A stretch of DNA of 64,000 nucleotides, taken from NCBI RefSeq assembly GCF_001911425.1, contig NZ_MPPL01000001.1:2857882-2921881 (forward strand), written 5' to 3'. The notes under the pieces are model-generated. The model worked only from the letters and a program-made list of their open reading frames with translations, was not told where the DNA came from and made no database searches. Within the stretch, counting starts at the first letter, position 1. Every line of letters starts with the position of its first letter. Below are positions 25,369 through 35,434 of the stretch, in pieces. The position numbers were made by a program, and so were the translations under genes. Source of the DNA: Mucilaginibacter polytrichastri (GTDB lineage Bacteria; Bacteroidota; Bacteroidia; Sphingobacteriales; Sphingobacteriaceae).

Positions 25369-26277
25369 ATGCTTAGTATTCGCAACATTGTGAAACAATA
25401 TGCCGGCCACACGGCGTTGAGCGATGTAAGTTTAGAAGTTGAACAGGGCAAAATATTTGGCCTTCTTGGGCCTAATGGCGCCGGTAAAACTTCGCTTATC
25501 CGCATCATCAATCAAATTACCGCACCAGATTCGGGCGAGGTAATTTTTAACGGTGTAAAACTTAATCAATCACACATTGAGCAGATCGGGTATCTGCCCG
25601 AAGAACGTGGCCTGTACAAAAAGATGGAGATTGGCGAACAGATGATTTACCTGGCCAGGCTCAAAGGGTTAAGCCGCGATGAAGCCAGAAAAAGGCTGAA
25701 ATTCTGGTTCGAAAAGCTCGGCATGGAAAGCTGGTGGAAAATGAAGATAGAAGAACTATCCAAGGGCATGCAGCAAAAAGCCCAGTTTGTAGCCACTGTA
25801 TTGCACGAGCCGGAACTTATAATCCTGGATGAACCGTTCAGTGGTTTCGACCCGGTTAATGCCGAGATCATTAAAGATGAAATCCTGGATCTGAACCGTA
25901 AAGGTGCAACCATCCTTTTTTCTACCCACCGTATGGAATCTGTCGAAGAACTCTGCGACTCGATAGCGCTGATCCACAAATCGCACAAAATATTGGATGG
26001 TAAAGTTAAGCACATCCGCAACTCGTACCGTAACGATACCTATTTGATTGAGTATGCGGGCGAAAGAATTGATTTTGATGGCAACCAGCCCTTTGAAGTT
26101 AATTCGGAAATTAACGAGGGCGACAGTACTTACATCATCAAGATCAAGCTTAAAGAAGGCCATAACTCTAATCACGTACTGCAATATATGATTCCACGCG
26201 TTCGTGTAAATATGCTGCAGGAGGTAATCCCAAGCATGAACGAAATATTTATCGAAAAAGTAAACCTAATCCCTTAA
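25369..26277 (+). CDS. ABC transporter ATP-binding protein (ABC-2 type exporter)
   Basis: A 302-aa ATPase with Walker A GPNGAGKTS, signature LSKGMQQKAQF, Walker B LIILDEPFSGFDPVN and H-loop FSTHRM. The last about 80 residues match the C-terminal extension common in NatA-like ATPases (DUF4162 type). The permease follows 3 bp later, so the pair forms an exporter. NatAB-like sodium or drug export is possible, but the substrate is not determinable. Confidence 0.92.
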   Translation: MLSIRNIVKQYAGHTALSDVSLEVEQGKIFGLLGPNGAGKTSLIRIINQITAPDSGEVIFNGVKLNQSHIEQIGYLPEERGLYKKMEIGEQMIYLARLKGLSRDEARKRLKFWFEKLGMESWWKMKIEELSKGMQQKAQFVATVLHEPELIILDEPFSGFDPVNAEIIKDEILDLNRKGATILFSTHRMESVEELCDSIALIHKSHKILDGKVKHIRNSYRNDTYLIEYAGERIDFDGNQPFEVNSEINEGDSTYIIKIKLKEGHNSNHVLQYMIPRVRVNMLQEVIPSMNEIFIEKVNLIP

Positions 26278-26280
26278 GCC

Positions 26281-27531
26281 ATGCAAAAAGTTTTACTCAT
26301 CATACAGCGCGAGTATCTAACCCGCGTCAGAAAGAAGTCTTTTATCATTATGATATTTGTGGTGCCCGCCCTTATTTTGGCTATGGGCGGCATTATTGCG
26401 ATGGTAAGCAAAAACAGCGATCAGATAACGAGCGAACAAACCGTTAAAGTTGTTGACGAAAGCGGTATTTTTAAAGGAAAATTTCACAACTCTAAAAAAA
26501 TTAAGTTCCAAACCATCAATCAATCTTTAAAAGAAGCGAAATCGAACATAACAACAGACAGCGTATTAACACTCTATATCCCTGCCAATTATAACAGCAA
26601 GCCTAATAGTGTCGAAATTTTCTCCAAAAAGAAGCCATCGTTTAAGTTGACAGGAGAAATTGAGAAGCAAATGAATGATATTGCCGTGAATACGAGCTTA
26701 ATGGAGCATCATATTGATACCGCATTTCTGCATTCTATAAAAAGCAGCATCTCATTAAATGCGATTGAAATTACAGAAACGGGGGATAAAAATGCCAATG
26801 TTGGCGCCAATGTTACCGTTGGCATTGCCTGCGCTATATTAATTTACATGTCGTTATTTATTTATGGCGCACAGGTAATGCGTGGGGTTATAGAAGAAAA
26901 AACAAGCCGTATTATCGAGGTGATCATTTCGTCAGTAAAACCATTTCAGTTAATGCTGGGTAAAATCATTGGCGTTGGGCTGGTTGGGCTTACGCAATTT
27001 GCAGCATGGATCATACTGTCTGTTATATCCACAAAAATTGCAGGTCAGGCTTTGCATTCACCACAAGGTTCTATGATGAGTATTTTGGCCGTTTTGCAAA
27101 CCATCCCATTTGGGTACATACTTGGCTGTTTCATATTTTATTTTTTAACCGGCTATCTGCTTTATAGCGCCTTATTTGCCGCTGTAGGTTCGGCAGTTGA
27201 CAGCGAAACGGAGACGCAGCAATTTATGTTCCCAATTACCTTACCACTGCTTTTTACTTATATCCTATCTGTAAGTATTTTGTTTCAAGCACCAGATAGC
27301 CCTTTAGCGGTTTGGTTATCTATAATACCTTTTACCGCGCCTGTAGCTATGATGGTACGGTTACCCTTTGGTGTGCCTGCATGGCAACTGGAGCTTTCTA
27401 TGTTTTTAATGGTGGTGGGTTTTTTGTTTACAACTTATGTCGCATCGCGTATTTACCGGGTTGGCGTATTAATGTATGGCAAAAAAGCCAGCTATAAAGA
27501 AATAGTTAAATGGTTCTTTTATAAAGAGTAA
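26281..27531 (+). CDS. ABC-2 type transporter permease
   Basis: A 416-aa membrane protein. One N-terminal membrane segment (IIMIFVVPALILAMGGIIAMV), a periplasmic domain of about 130 residues, then five or six C-terminal segments. The cytoplasmic coupling helix is preceded by GVIEEKTSRIIEVIISSVKPFQLMLGKIIGVG, the classic ABC-2 (NatB-like) motif. It is encoded 3 bp after its ATPase. Confidence 0.9.
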   Translation: MQKVLLIIQREYLTRVRKKSFIIMIFVVPALILAMGGIIAMVSKNSDQITSEQTVKVVDESGIFKGKFHNSKKIKFQTINQSLKEAKSNITTDSVLTLYIPANYNSKPNSVEIFSKKKPSFKLTGEIEKQMNDIAVNTSLMEHHIDTAFLHSIKSSISLNAIEITETGDKNANVGANVTVGIACAILIYMSLFIYGAQVMRGVIEEKTSRIIEVIISSVKPFQLMLGKIIGVGLVGLTQFAAWIILSVISTKIAGQALHSPQGSMMSILAVLQTIPFGYILGCFIFYFLTGYLLYSALFAAVGSAVDSETETQQFMFPITLPLLFTYILSVSILFQAPDSPLAVWLSIIPFTAPVAMMVRLPFGVPAWQLELSMFLMVVGFLFTTYVASRIYRVGVLMYGKKASYKEIVKWFFYKE

Positions 27532-27542
27532 GCCCCTCTGCC

Positions 27543-27653
27543 CCCTAAAGGAGATTTTAAATAGCTTAAGTATAATATCACTTTGCGATGAGTGTAAATT
27601 ATGCCGATTAGTTTTTACATTTAAAAACAAAACAGTCGATTCTCTCCTTTGGG
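27543..27653. repeat. CCCTAAAGGAGA...TCTCCTTTGGG inverted repeat
   Basis: Arms around 27543-27554 and 27643-27653 are complementary and of the CCCTCTC/GGAGAGGG palindrome family seen in the his operon. About 90 bp separate them. No ORF lies within. Confidence 0.5.
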
Positions 27654-27669
27654 ATAAGTGAACAAACCT

Positions 27670-28596
27670 ATGCGAAAACGGGTAGCCGTAATGGACCTCG
27701 GCACAAACACTTTTCATTTGCTCATAGTAGAGGGCCTATCAAACGACCTGAAAGAGCTACGCCATGACCACGTTGCCGTGAAACTGGGCGAAGGCGGCAT
27801 TAATAAGGGCCTTATACAGCCGGCTGCTTTTGAACGCGGGTTGCAAACCATGAAAAGCTTTCAGCAATACATCGAATATTATGGTGTTAAGGAAGTTAAG
27901 GCCATTGCAACCTCGGCCATGCGCAGTGCCGCCAATGGCAAAGATTTTATAGACCAGGTAAAAGCCGAAACAGGCATCCGGATAGAAACCATTAATGGCG
28001 ACAGCGAAGCCAGCTATATATTTTACGGCGTTAAGGCATCGGATGTATTAAGCGAAGCAACCAGCCTGATACTGGATATTGGCGGGGGGAGCATCGAGTT
28101 TATCATTGCCAATAATAAGCAGATTTTCTGGAAGCAAAGCTTCGAAATTGGTGCGGCACGGTTGATGGATAAGTTTCATCAGATTGACCCTATACCGGCA
28201 GATTCTATTACCGAAATACACCAATATATTGATAGCATACTTCCCGACTTTTATATGGTAGCCGGGCGCTATAATATCGAAAACCTGATTGGCTCATCGG
28301 GTGCATTTGAAACCTTTGCCGAACTGTCCGAACGAACGAAAGGCAACGAATTCGACCTCAAGAAATTTAAAAGTTACCAGTTTGACACCGCAGATCTTAT
28401 TAACTTAACCGACAACCTTATCCATTCTTCGCACCAGCAAAGGCTCAACAATCCATCTATTATTCCGGTACGGGTTGACATGATCGTTGTTGCATCCATA
28501 GTTACCCGATACCTCATGCAAAAGCTAAATATCAACAAAGTTTGCATGTCGGCCTACTCTTTGAAAGAAGGCGTATTAGCCGAAATGATGTCTTAG
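27670..28596 (+). CDS. Ppx/GppA family phosphatase
   Basis: An exopolyphosphatase/guanosine-pentaphosphatase-like protein of 308 aa, with the ASKHA phosphate-binding motifs VAVMDLGTNTFHLLI (start) and LILDIGGGSIEFII (about residue 138), and SSGAFETFAEL as the third loop. It lacks the C-terminal HD domain of E. coli Ppx, so it is the short form. It likely hydrolyses polyphosphate or (p)ppGpp. A GTG at 27658 would add four residues. Confidence 0.88.
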   Translation: MRKRVAVMDLGTNTFHLLIVEGLSNDLKELRHDHVAVKLGEGGINKGLIQPAAFERGLQTMKSFQQYIEYYGVKEVKAIATSAMRSAANGKDFIDQVKAETGIRIETINGDSEASYIFYGVKASDVLSEATSLILDIGGGSIEFIIANNKQIFWKQSFEIGAARLMDKFHQIDPIPADSITEIHQYIDSILPDFYMVAGRYNIENLIGSSGAFETFAELSERTKGNEFDLKKFKSYQFDTADLINLTDNLIHSSHQQRLNNPSIIPVRVDMIVVASIVTRYLMQKLNINKVCMSAYSLKEGVLAEMMS

Positions 28597-28600
28597 GAAA

Positions 28601-28627
28601 TAGAATCGAGAGTCAAGGAATCAAGAC
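28601..28627. repeat. GAGTCAAGGAATCAAGAC microrepeat
   Basis: agaatcgagagtcaaggaatcaagac, a member of the CAAGAATCAAGA word family found at five intergenic sites in this window. Confidence 0.5.
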
Positions 28628-28666
28628 AAATTAGCTTCCATTAATCATCATTGACCTATAACTGCC

Positions 28667-31126
28667 CTATTCGCTTTTTAAACTCCTTGCGGGGTTTGCA
28701 ATCGCTGCCTTAATTGTTTGAAAACTTAGCGTAATGAATGCTGTTAGCAACATCCCTCCCCCGCTTAGCGCAAATACCCACCAACTAATGGTAGTACGAT
28801 AGGTAAAATTCTGCATCCATTTTTGCATGGCAAACCAGGCTATCGGGGTTACCAGCACAAAAGCCAGCAATACCAGCCATACCAATTCGGCCGATAGCAG
28901 GGTTACAATTTGCGCTACTGTAGCACCAAGCACCTTCCGCACGCCTATTTCTTTGGTACGCAGGTTAGTAGTGTACATGGCTAAGCCTAACAGGCCGAGG
29001 CAGCTGATAAAAATACATAAGCCGGTAGCCCAACTTAATAAGGTAGACGTATGCTGTTCGCTTTCATAAAACTTAGCAATTTTTTCATCAAAAAAATGAT
29101 ATTCAAAATCATCTTCAGGGTATACTTCTTTCCAAGCTTTTTGCATGCCGCTTATTGCCGTTTTCCATTCATTTCCATTGGCGGTTTGTGGTTTTAAGGC
29201 AATATGGATAATACGTTTATGATATTTATCGGGTAAAATAATACCCAAGGGCTTAATTCCATTATGTAAAGATTGCTGGTAAAAATCTGATATTATACCT
29301 ACAACTTCTGTATTGGCCTCATTAAAATTAATGTAAGTGCCTTCCGCGTCACTTGGATCTTTAAAGCCTATTAGTTTGGCGTACGAAGCGTTAATCACAA
29401 TTGCTTTTGAACTATCACCCAATCTTAAGTTGCGGCCACTTAATAATTTAAACTGATATACATTTAGATAATTAGGATCTCCGTATTTTACCTGTAAATC
29501 AGATTTTATCTCTTTTTTTCCGTCCTTGTAACTGCTACCATAACTGTTGGTATTATCAGACGAAGGTGGTTCATCACCATAGCTCATCAACCTAATTTGT
29601 GGCATGGCGTTTAACTTGTCCATCAAAATTTGCCTTTTGTTGGTATTCATACTTTTATAAGGCGTGTCAATTACAACAATGGCATCTTTTTTAAAGCCAA
29701 GATCTTTATGTAATACAAAGTAAATCTGCTTGCTAACCAGCACAGTTGCCATGATAAAAAACTGCGCTATTACAAACTGCGTAACTGTTAAAGATTTTCG
29801 CAGCCAGGCATTACGGCTTTTATTGGTAGATGTATTTACCTGATTTTTTAATACCGCTGCAGGCTTAAAGCTTGATAATACAATAGCCGGATAAAAACCG
29901 GATAAAAAGCTTACTGTAAGCGTAAGCAAAATAAGAAACGCAATTATCGGTAATTGTAATAGGTCGGCTTCTACTCCCTTGGGAATAAAATCGGCAAAGA
30001 GTTTTAATATAAACGGAGACAAACCTATTGCTATAATTACCGAAAATAGGGTAATTACAAAGGTTTCGCTTAGTAACTGAACAACCAATTGTGCACGGCT
30101 GCTCCCCATTGTTTTACGGATGCCTATTTCTTTAGCCCGTTGAGAAGCTTGCGCAGTGGTAAGGTTTATAAAATTAATGCAGCCTAGCACCAATAAAAAC
30201 AGGGCAATAAGTAGCAGGCCATAAAGTGTGTTTTTATTTGCAACCCTGCCGTTGCTGTAAGTATTAAAGTTTCCGTTAAAGTGCAGATCACTTAATGGCT
30301 CCAATATAAACTTATGAAAATCCACACTATTTTGCTTCATTTCGGGATTGCGCTTTTTAATCAGATCATTCATCTGCCGTTCCACATTTTCGGCAGTAAC
30401 ATTCTTGTTTAGCTTAATATAAAATTGCGACGACGAACTTGTAGACCCCCATTGTTTTTCCGCTACATCGTCATATAATTCCTTCACCCTATAAATAGTG
30501 CTGAATGAAACAAAATCATGAAATGTAATGTCGGTGTTTCCCTTTAAATCGGCCACTATACCGCTAACAAACGTTTTAATGCTGTCGCCATAAATAATTT
30601 GCTTACCCAGCATCTGACTGTAATTAAGCTTAGGGAAATATATTTTGGCTTGTTTAGCGGTTAATACAACCTGAAAGGGCGCCTTTAATGAAGTTTTTGC
30701 CGACCCGGCCAGCCATTGATACTAGAAAATATTAAAAAATCTTCCGTCAGCCAATATCACGTCAGACTGGTTTCTAAACTTCGCCGGTGCCTTAGATCCA
30801 TCTGGAACCAAAATGTTCGGTTGGTACATGGTACGCAAGGGTGCAGACTCCGTAAGCCCCGAAACTTCGCCCTTCACAGCAAGCGGCAATGCCGCTGTTA
30901 CTCCATCATTATATCCACTTTCACCATTATAACCATAGTAAGAAACTACACGGTAAATCCGGTCGCCTTCGGGATGCAACTTATCAAACGTAAAATCAAA
31001 ATATACAATAAGATAGATTACCAAAGCCGCGGTAATGCCGATGGTTAAGCCAATGATGTTAATCAGCGTAAATAACTTATGCCGCCAAAAATTACGAAAT
31101 GCTATTTTAAAGTAATTTCTAATCAT
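28667..31126 (-). pseudogene. MacB/FtsX-like ABC transporter permease, interrupted by an in-frame stop
   Basis: Two open stretches of one frame encode an about 820-codon permease. The first 134 codons (31126-30722) carry the N-terminal membrane segment (FTLINIIGLTIGITAALVIYLIVYF) and the start of the periplasmic MacB-PCD domain, ending FFNIF then TAG (30722-30724). The frame continues without shift as YQWLAGSAKTSLKAPFQVVLT and onward to two FtsX blocks (GCINFINLTTAQASQRAKEIGIRKTMG and the C-terminal LRTKEIGVRKVLGATVAQIV). A single base change from Lys, Gln or Glu would explain the stop. A start further in (30613) would lack the first membrane segment. The gene is probably inactive, unless the stop is read through or is a sequencing error. 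Confidence 0.85.
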
Positions 31127-31395
31127 GATAAAACCGATTAATCGAAAAATTGGTTAACAATACCGTACCAAATACATAAAATATTAATAATCAATTAATT
31201 AAAAATAAACAACAACTCATCTACGTACGTTTGTGAACAGCAGGTGTGCGATTTTGATACACCGCCGGCAAAGAATAAAATATAGTTAAAGTATCTCTAT
31301 TCTCAGTATCATAACAAGTATTTGAATCAATTGAATGCGCACATTTTACAGAATATTAAAAACGTTGTATATTGCTGCATCTTTTACACTGCCCC

Positions 31396-33381
31396 ATGAA
31401 GATTACATCGACCCTATGCTGCAGCATTTTGCTGTTTGCCGCTTCTGTTAATGCCCAAAAACACCAAACTACAGCTGCGGATACCGTTACCTCAAATTAT
31501 TACGCACCCGATTTGTTCAAGCCGCTGTTTCACCAACAAAAAGGGAATGAATTTCATTCGGCAAACGGTAACCCGGGGCCAAAGTACTGGCAAAACCGGG
31601 CCGACTATATACTTAAGGCTAAAATTGACACTACTAATAAAACACTAAGCGCAACAGAGATAATCACCTACACTAATAACAGCCCAGAAGACCTGGGCTA
31701 CCTGTGGCTTCAGCTGGATCAAAATACTTACAAATCTGATGCCCGATCTAACTATTTCACCGGCTTGGGTGCTACGCAGCATACCAACGGCTACCAGCTG
31801 GCCTCTGTGCAGGTAAGCCAGAATGGCAAGATTGATAAAGTAAATTATACCGTAACAGACACCCGTTTACAGATCAGGTTAAATAAAGACCTAGCGGCAA
31901 ACGGTGGCAAGATCAATATCCTGATCACTTATAAATACACCATACCCGGCTCATTTGGTAACCGCACCGATTATACCGATACCAAAAATGGCAAGATCTA
32001 TGAAATTGCACAGTGGTACCCGCGTATGTGCGTTTATGACGATTCGCAAGGCTGGGATACACTTCCATTTTTAGGCAGCGGCGAGTTTTACTGTGAGTAC
32101 GGCGATTTTGATTACGAGGTTACCGTGCCCGGTAATATGATCGTAGCCGGGTCGGGCGAATTGGTTAATTCCGCTGAGGTATTAACCCCTGCGCAGATCA
32201 GCCGTTTAAATGCAGCGAGGAACAGTGATAAAACAGTGATGATTCGTACAGTTGCCGAGGTAACCGATCCAAAATCGCGCCCGGCCAAAGCCGAGCTTAC
32301 CTGGCACTTTAAAATGCAAAACACCCGCGATGTAGCCTTTGGCGCCTCGGCGGCTTATGTTTGGGATGCAGCAAAAGTTAATTTGCCTAACAATAAAACA
32401 TCATTGGCCATGTCTGTTTATCCGGTAGAAAGCGCCGGTACCGACAAATGGGACCGCGCGACCGAATACCTCAAAAAATCGATTGAATACTTTTCGCAAA
32501 AATGGTTTGTATATCCTTATCCAGTTGCCATTAACGAAGCCGGTATAGCCGGTGGTATGGAATACCCAGGCATTGTATTTGATGGCATAACCGATAGTGG
32601 TAAAGACTTGTTCTGGATCACCGCGCACGAGATTGGGCACAACTGGTTCCCGATGATTGTAGGATCGGACGAGCGTCGCTTTGGCTGGATGGATGAAGGC
32701 TTTAACACCTTTATTGATATCTATGCTTCTGACGTGGTAAATCACGGCGAATTTGCCCCTAAACGTGATGGCGAATATGCGCCCGGCGGCGGTTACCCTG
32801 CCGATGAAATTGTACCCATCATCAGCGACCCGGATGCCCCCGTTATTATGACCAATGCCGATGCCGTGCCCGAGAAATACCGCCACCCTATTGTTTACTT
32901 TAAACCCGCTTTAGGATTGGTATTACTGCGCGAGCAAATTTTAGGTAAAGACCGCTTTGACTATGCCTTTAAAAACTATATCCAGAAATGGGCTTATAAA
33001 CACCCGCAGCCCGAAGATTTTTTCCGCTCGATGGAGAATGGTGCAGGTGAAGATCTAGCATGGTTTTGGCGCGGCTGGTACCTTAATAACTACAAACTGG
33101 ACATTGCCCTTATCGAGGCCAAATATATTGACAAAAACGCTAAAAAAGGTCTCCAGATAACCATAGCCAATAAGGAGCAAATGGCCATGCCTTTAACAAT
33201 AGAAGTAACTTTTAAAAACGGCGGACAATCACGCATGCAATTACCGGTTGAAACCTGGTTGCAAAACCGTACCACTACTATTAGCATACCAACTACCAAG
33301 GAAGTAAGCGAGATAAAATTAGATCCAGACCACGCCCTGCCCGATATTAACAGGGCCAATAATGTAATAAAGGTGAAGTAA
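31396..33381 (+). CDS. Secreted M1 family metallopeptidase
   Basis: A 661-aa zinc aminopeptidase-like enzyme. A signal peptide ([21 protein letters not shown]) directs it to the periplasm or outside. The gluzincin motif [24 protein letters not shown] (HExxH-x18-E) gives all zinc ligands, and GGMEYPG replaces the usual GAMEN substrate-binding loop, as in many Bacteroidota paralogues. The N-terminal beta domain spans about residues 50-270. I start at the ATG at 31396. The frame extends upstream to a TTG at 31372. Confidence 0.92.
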   Translation: MKITSTLCCSILLFAASVNAQKHQTTAADTVTSNYYAPDLFKPLFHQQKGNEFHSANGNPGPKYWQNRADYILKAKIDTTNKTLSATEIITYTNNSPEDLGYLWLQLDQNTYKSDARSNYFTGLGATQHTNGYQLASVQVSQNGKIDKVNYTVTDTRLQIRLNKDLAANGGKINILITYKYTIPGSFGNRTDYTDTKNGKIYEIAQWYPRMCVYDDSQGWDTLPFLGSGEFYCEYGDFDYEVTVPGNMIVAGSGELVNSAEVLTPAQISRLNAARNSDKTVMIRTVAEVTDPKSRPAKAELTWHFKMQNTRDVAFGASAAYVWDAAKVNLPNNKTSLAMSVYPVESAGTDKWDRATEYLKKSIEYFSQKWFVYPYPVAINEAGIAGGMEYPGIVFDGITDSGKDLFWITAHEIGHNWFPMIVGSDERRFGWMDEGFNTFIDIYASDVVNHGEFAPKRDGEYAPGGGYPADEIVPIISDPDAPVIMTNADAVPEKYRHPIVYFKPALGLVLLREQILGKDRFDYAFKNYIQKWAYKHPQPEDFFRSMENGAGEDLAWFWRGWYLNNYKLDIALIEAKYIDKNAKKGLQITIANKEQMAMPLTIEVTFKNGGQSRMQLPVETWLQNRTTTISIPTTKEVSEIKLDPDHALPDINRANNVIKVK

Positions 33382-33431
33382 GATTGCAAGTTATCTATTG
33401 TCGCATACTTAGCAGCAGGCCCGCCCTGTGA

Positions 33432-33456
33432 GATGCTGAAACAAGTTAAGCATGAC
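33432..33456. repeat. Half copy of the GTCAT...AACTTGTTTCAG repeat
   Basis: gatgctgaaacaagttaagcatgac is the reverse complement of a variant of the repeat at 14940-14964. Confidence 0.55.
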
Positions 33457-33472
33457 GGTCGGTGATAAAAAA

Positions 33473-33509
33473 GAAACGGCCAGATTAATAATCTGGCCGT
33501 TTCTTTTTT
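33473..33509. terminator. Bidirectional terminator between the M1 peptidase and maf
   Basis: A 14-bp perfect stem, GAAACGGCCAGATT (33473-33486) with AATCTGGCCGTTTC (33490-33503), loop AAT, followed by TTTTTT and preceded by an A-run. It ends the converging genes on both strands. Confidence 0.88.
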
Positions 33510-33553
33510 ATCCTGGGATTTATACTATTGCGTAAAGCTAGTCTGTACTTACT

Positions 33554-34135
33554 CTACTTAATCACTCTTATTAACTGTTGATATAATTTTTCTGTTGGCA
33601 GGCCAACTACATTGGTATATGAACCATTGATTTTTTCAATGCCGGTTAAGCCAATCCACTCCTGGATGCCATAGGCCCCTGCTTTATCTAATGGCTTGTA
33701 TTTTTCCACGTAGGTTATGATCTCTGTATCAGTTAGTTTACGGAAAAACACCTCAGACACATCAAAAAACTTATTGTATTGATGTTTATATAGGATACAC
33801 ACACCTGTTATTACGCGGTGTACACGGCCAGATAACAGTTGCAGCATTTCTACGGCGTGTTCGGCAGACTCGGGTTTACCCAGTATCAGATCATCAATGC
33901 AAACAATGGTATCGGCAGTAAGCACAATTTCATCACCTAATGCCTCGTCATAAGCTTTGGCCTTTTTCTCGGCTATATAAACAGCTACTTCTTCGGGGGT
34001 AAGATTATCCGGGTACGATTCGTCTACCTCTTTCAATACCACTTTAAAGTCAACGTCCATCAGCCGCAGCAATTCTTGCCTGCGCGGAGATTTAGATGCT
34101 AATATAATTGGGGGAAGATGATGTATTGCTTTCAT
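33554..34135 (-). CDS. maf: Maf family nucleotide pyrophosphatase
   Basis: A 193-aa house-cleaning enzyme that hydrolyses dTTP/UTP or modified nucleotides to monophosphates. The signature near the start is LASKSPRRQELL (residues 11-22), followed by VVLKEVDESYPDN, LTADTIVCIDDLILGKPES and YKPLDKAGAYGIQEWIGLTGIEKINGSYTNVVGLP, all characteristic of Maf/YhdE. It is the last gene of a minus-strand run starting at the DUF2520 gene, 74 bp after kdsC. Confidence 0.92.
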   Translation of the reverse strand: MKAIHHLPPIILASKSPRRQELLRLMDVDFKVVLKEVDESYPDNLTPEEVAVYIAEKKAKAYDEALGDEIVLTADTIVCIDDLILGKPESAEHAVEMLQLLSGRVHRVITGVCILYKHQYNKFFDVSEVFFRKLTDTEIITYVEKYKPLDKAGAYGIQEWIGLTGIEKINGSYTNVVGLPTEKLYQQLIRVIK

Positions 34136-34140
34136 TTATT

Positions 34141-34207
34141 TAGTCATTGGACATTGGTTAGTCATTGTATGTTTCACTCACAACTCGTAACTGGCAACTC
34201 ACAACTG
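34141..34207. repeat. TAGTCATTGGACATTGG / CAACTCGTAACTGG microrepeats (maf-kdsC)
   Basis: One half repeats a word around GTCATTGG (ttagtcattgg, acattgg, ttagtcattg). The other repeats CAACTC/TAACTGG (cacaactcg, taactggcaactc, acaactg). It occupies the entire gap between the two genes. Confidence 0.5.
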
Positions 34208-34209
34208 AT

Positions 34210-34722
34210 TTACCAGCTGTAGGCCTGCTCTCCCATCCATTTTTGCTGAATTTTAAGCACTTTCTCAATCACATCGCGTACGCAACCACGGCCACCTGCA
34301 ATTGGCGAAATATAAGTACTTACAGCTTTGATTTCTTCGGCAGCATCGGCGGGGCAAACGGGTAATCCAACCAGTTTCATTACTTCCAGGTCGGGGATAT
34401 CATCGCCCATGTATAATACATTTTGCGGGTTAATCCCTTTTTCTTCCACGTAACTTTTAAAGTTAAGTGTTTTGGTATGTGCGCCAATATGCACATCCTG
34501 CACACCTAAACTATTTAAGCGGTGCAGCGCAATTTTAGAACGGCTGCCCGATATGGCACACACATTATAGCCGCATTTAACAGCCAGCTGAATGGCATAA
34601 CCATCTTTAATATTAAACTGCCGGCCCTGCTCGCCCGAATCTGTTACATATACAGAGCCGTCTGTAAGCACACCATCCACATCAAATATAAAGGTGGTTA
34701 TATCTTTAAGTTTGTCCAGCAT
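34210..34722 (-). CDS. kdsC: 3-deoxy-D-manno-octulosonate 8-phosphate phosphatase
   Basis: A HAD phosphatase (170 aa) that makes free Kdo for LPS. Motif I is FIFDVDGVLTDG (about residues 11-22), motif II is in CAISGSRS, motif III is the Lys in HTKTLNF, and motif IV is VLYMGDDIPDLEVM. It has no cap domain, as expected for the tetrameric C0-type KdsC. iscX lies 8 bp upstream and maf follows 74 bp downstream. Confidence 0.93.
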   Translation of the reverse strand: MLDKLKDITTFIFDVDGVLTDGSVYVTDSGEQGRQFNIKDGYAIQLAVKCGYNVCAISGSRSKIALHRLNSLGVQDVHIGAHTKTLNFKSYVEEKGINPQNVLYMGDDIPDLEVMKLVGLPVCPADAAEEIKAVSTYISPIAGGRGCVRDVIEKVLKIQQKWMGEQAYSW

Positions 34723-34730
34723 TTTATATG

Positions 34731-34970
34731 TTATTGATTATCGCGCCATTCATAAACCCAGGCACTCTGAATTTGCTCCAGGTGCCCTTCAGTACTTTCC
34801 TCGCGGGTACCAGCAAAATCAGGTATAGATAAAACCCATTCTAATAGGTCTGTAAACCTGATGCGGTATATTTTCGATTCACCAAAATCATCGCCAAACT
34901 TTTCATAAAGTCCCATTGCAATGTCTTCGTGATCATTCCAATGGATTGGTAGGGCAAATTTATCTTGCAT
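34731..34970 (-). CDS. iscX: Fe-S assembly protein IscX
   Basis: A 79-aa acidic protein of the IscX/YfhJ family, which binds the cysteine desulfurase IscS and modulates Fe-S cluster synthesis. The signature is visible as IHWNDHEDIAMGLYEKF, YRIRFTDLLEWVLSIPDF and EGHLEQIQSAWVYEW. It is placed between kdsC and a [2Fe-2S] ferredoxin. An Isc-type ferredoxin and IscX are neighbours in proteobacterial isc operons too. Confidence 0.88.
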   Translation of the reverse strand: MQDKFALPIHWNDHEDIAMGLYEKFGDDFGESKIYRIRFTDLLEWVLSIPDFAGTREESTEGHLEQIQSAWVYEWRDNQ

Positions 34971-35066
34971 ATTTTTATGTTATACGCTTAACGCTGTGCG
35001 TTTACGTTATTTATCAATTGTAATCATTCAAAACGTATTACTTTAACCGTAAAACGTCAAGGTAAA

Positions 35067-35399
35067 TTAGTGCCCCATAAATGCCGACTGATCTGGCAGG
35101 GTAACTTCAATATCACCACCAATCATCACACACTGGCAACCCAGTCTCGATGTAATATGCGGGTTAACGGCACGGTCAATAAAGTCCTCTTCTTTATCAG
35201 AGATCTCCTGCACGTTATCCATTCCCTTGTTAACATATATGTGGCAGGTACTGCAACCGCAAACACCTCCGCAATTGTGCTGCAGCTCAATTCCGTTCTC
35301 CAGGCAAACATCCAAAACCGATTCTCCTTCGGCTATTGGTAGCACCACAGCTTCGTGGTTCTTTTCCTCAAAATTTATTTTAATGTTATAAACATTCAT
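35067..35399 (-). CDS. fdx: Adrenodoxin-type [2Fe-2S] ferredoxin
   Basis: A 110-aa ferredoxin with ligands C-G-G-V-C-G-C-S-T-C (CxxxxCxxC) in HNCGGVCGCSTCHIYV and the fourth Cys in SRLGCQC, as in Isc Fdx and adrenodoxin, donating electrons for Fe-S assembly. Adjacent iscX supports that role. On the minus strand a -7-like TACTTTTG (35405-35412) ends five bases before its ATG, so it may have its own start with a leaderless or very short-leader message. Confidence 0.9.
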   Translation of the reverse strand: MNVYNIKINFEEKNHEAVVLPIAEGESVLDVCLENGIELQHNCGGVCGCSTCHIYVNKGMDNVQEISDKEEDFIDRAVNPHITSRLGCQCVMIGGDIEVTLPDQSAFMGH

Positions 35400-35434
35400 C
35401 GGCGCAAAAGTAACAAAATTACTTAGGCCGTGGT

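Noticed and set aside
28667..30613. Shorter 648-aa permease taken as an intact gene
   Set aside because: It would lack the first membrane segment and half of the periplasmic domain, while the sequence upstream of its Met continues in frame with family residues up to the TAG.
32401..32886. Minus-strand ORF of 161 aa across the M1 peptidase
   Set aside because: Antisense to the catalytic HEIGH region. The plus-strand frame is the real gene.
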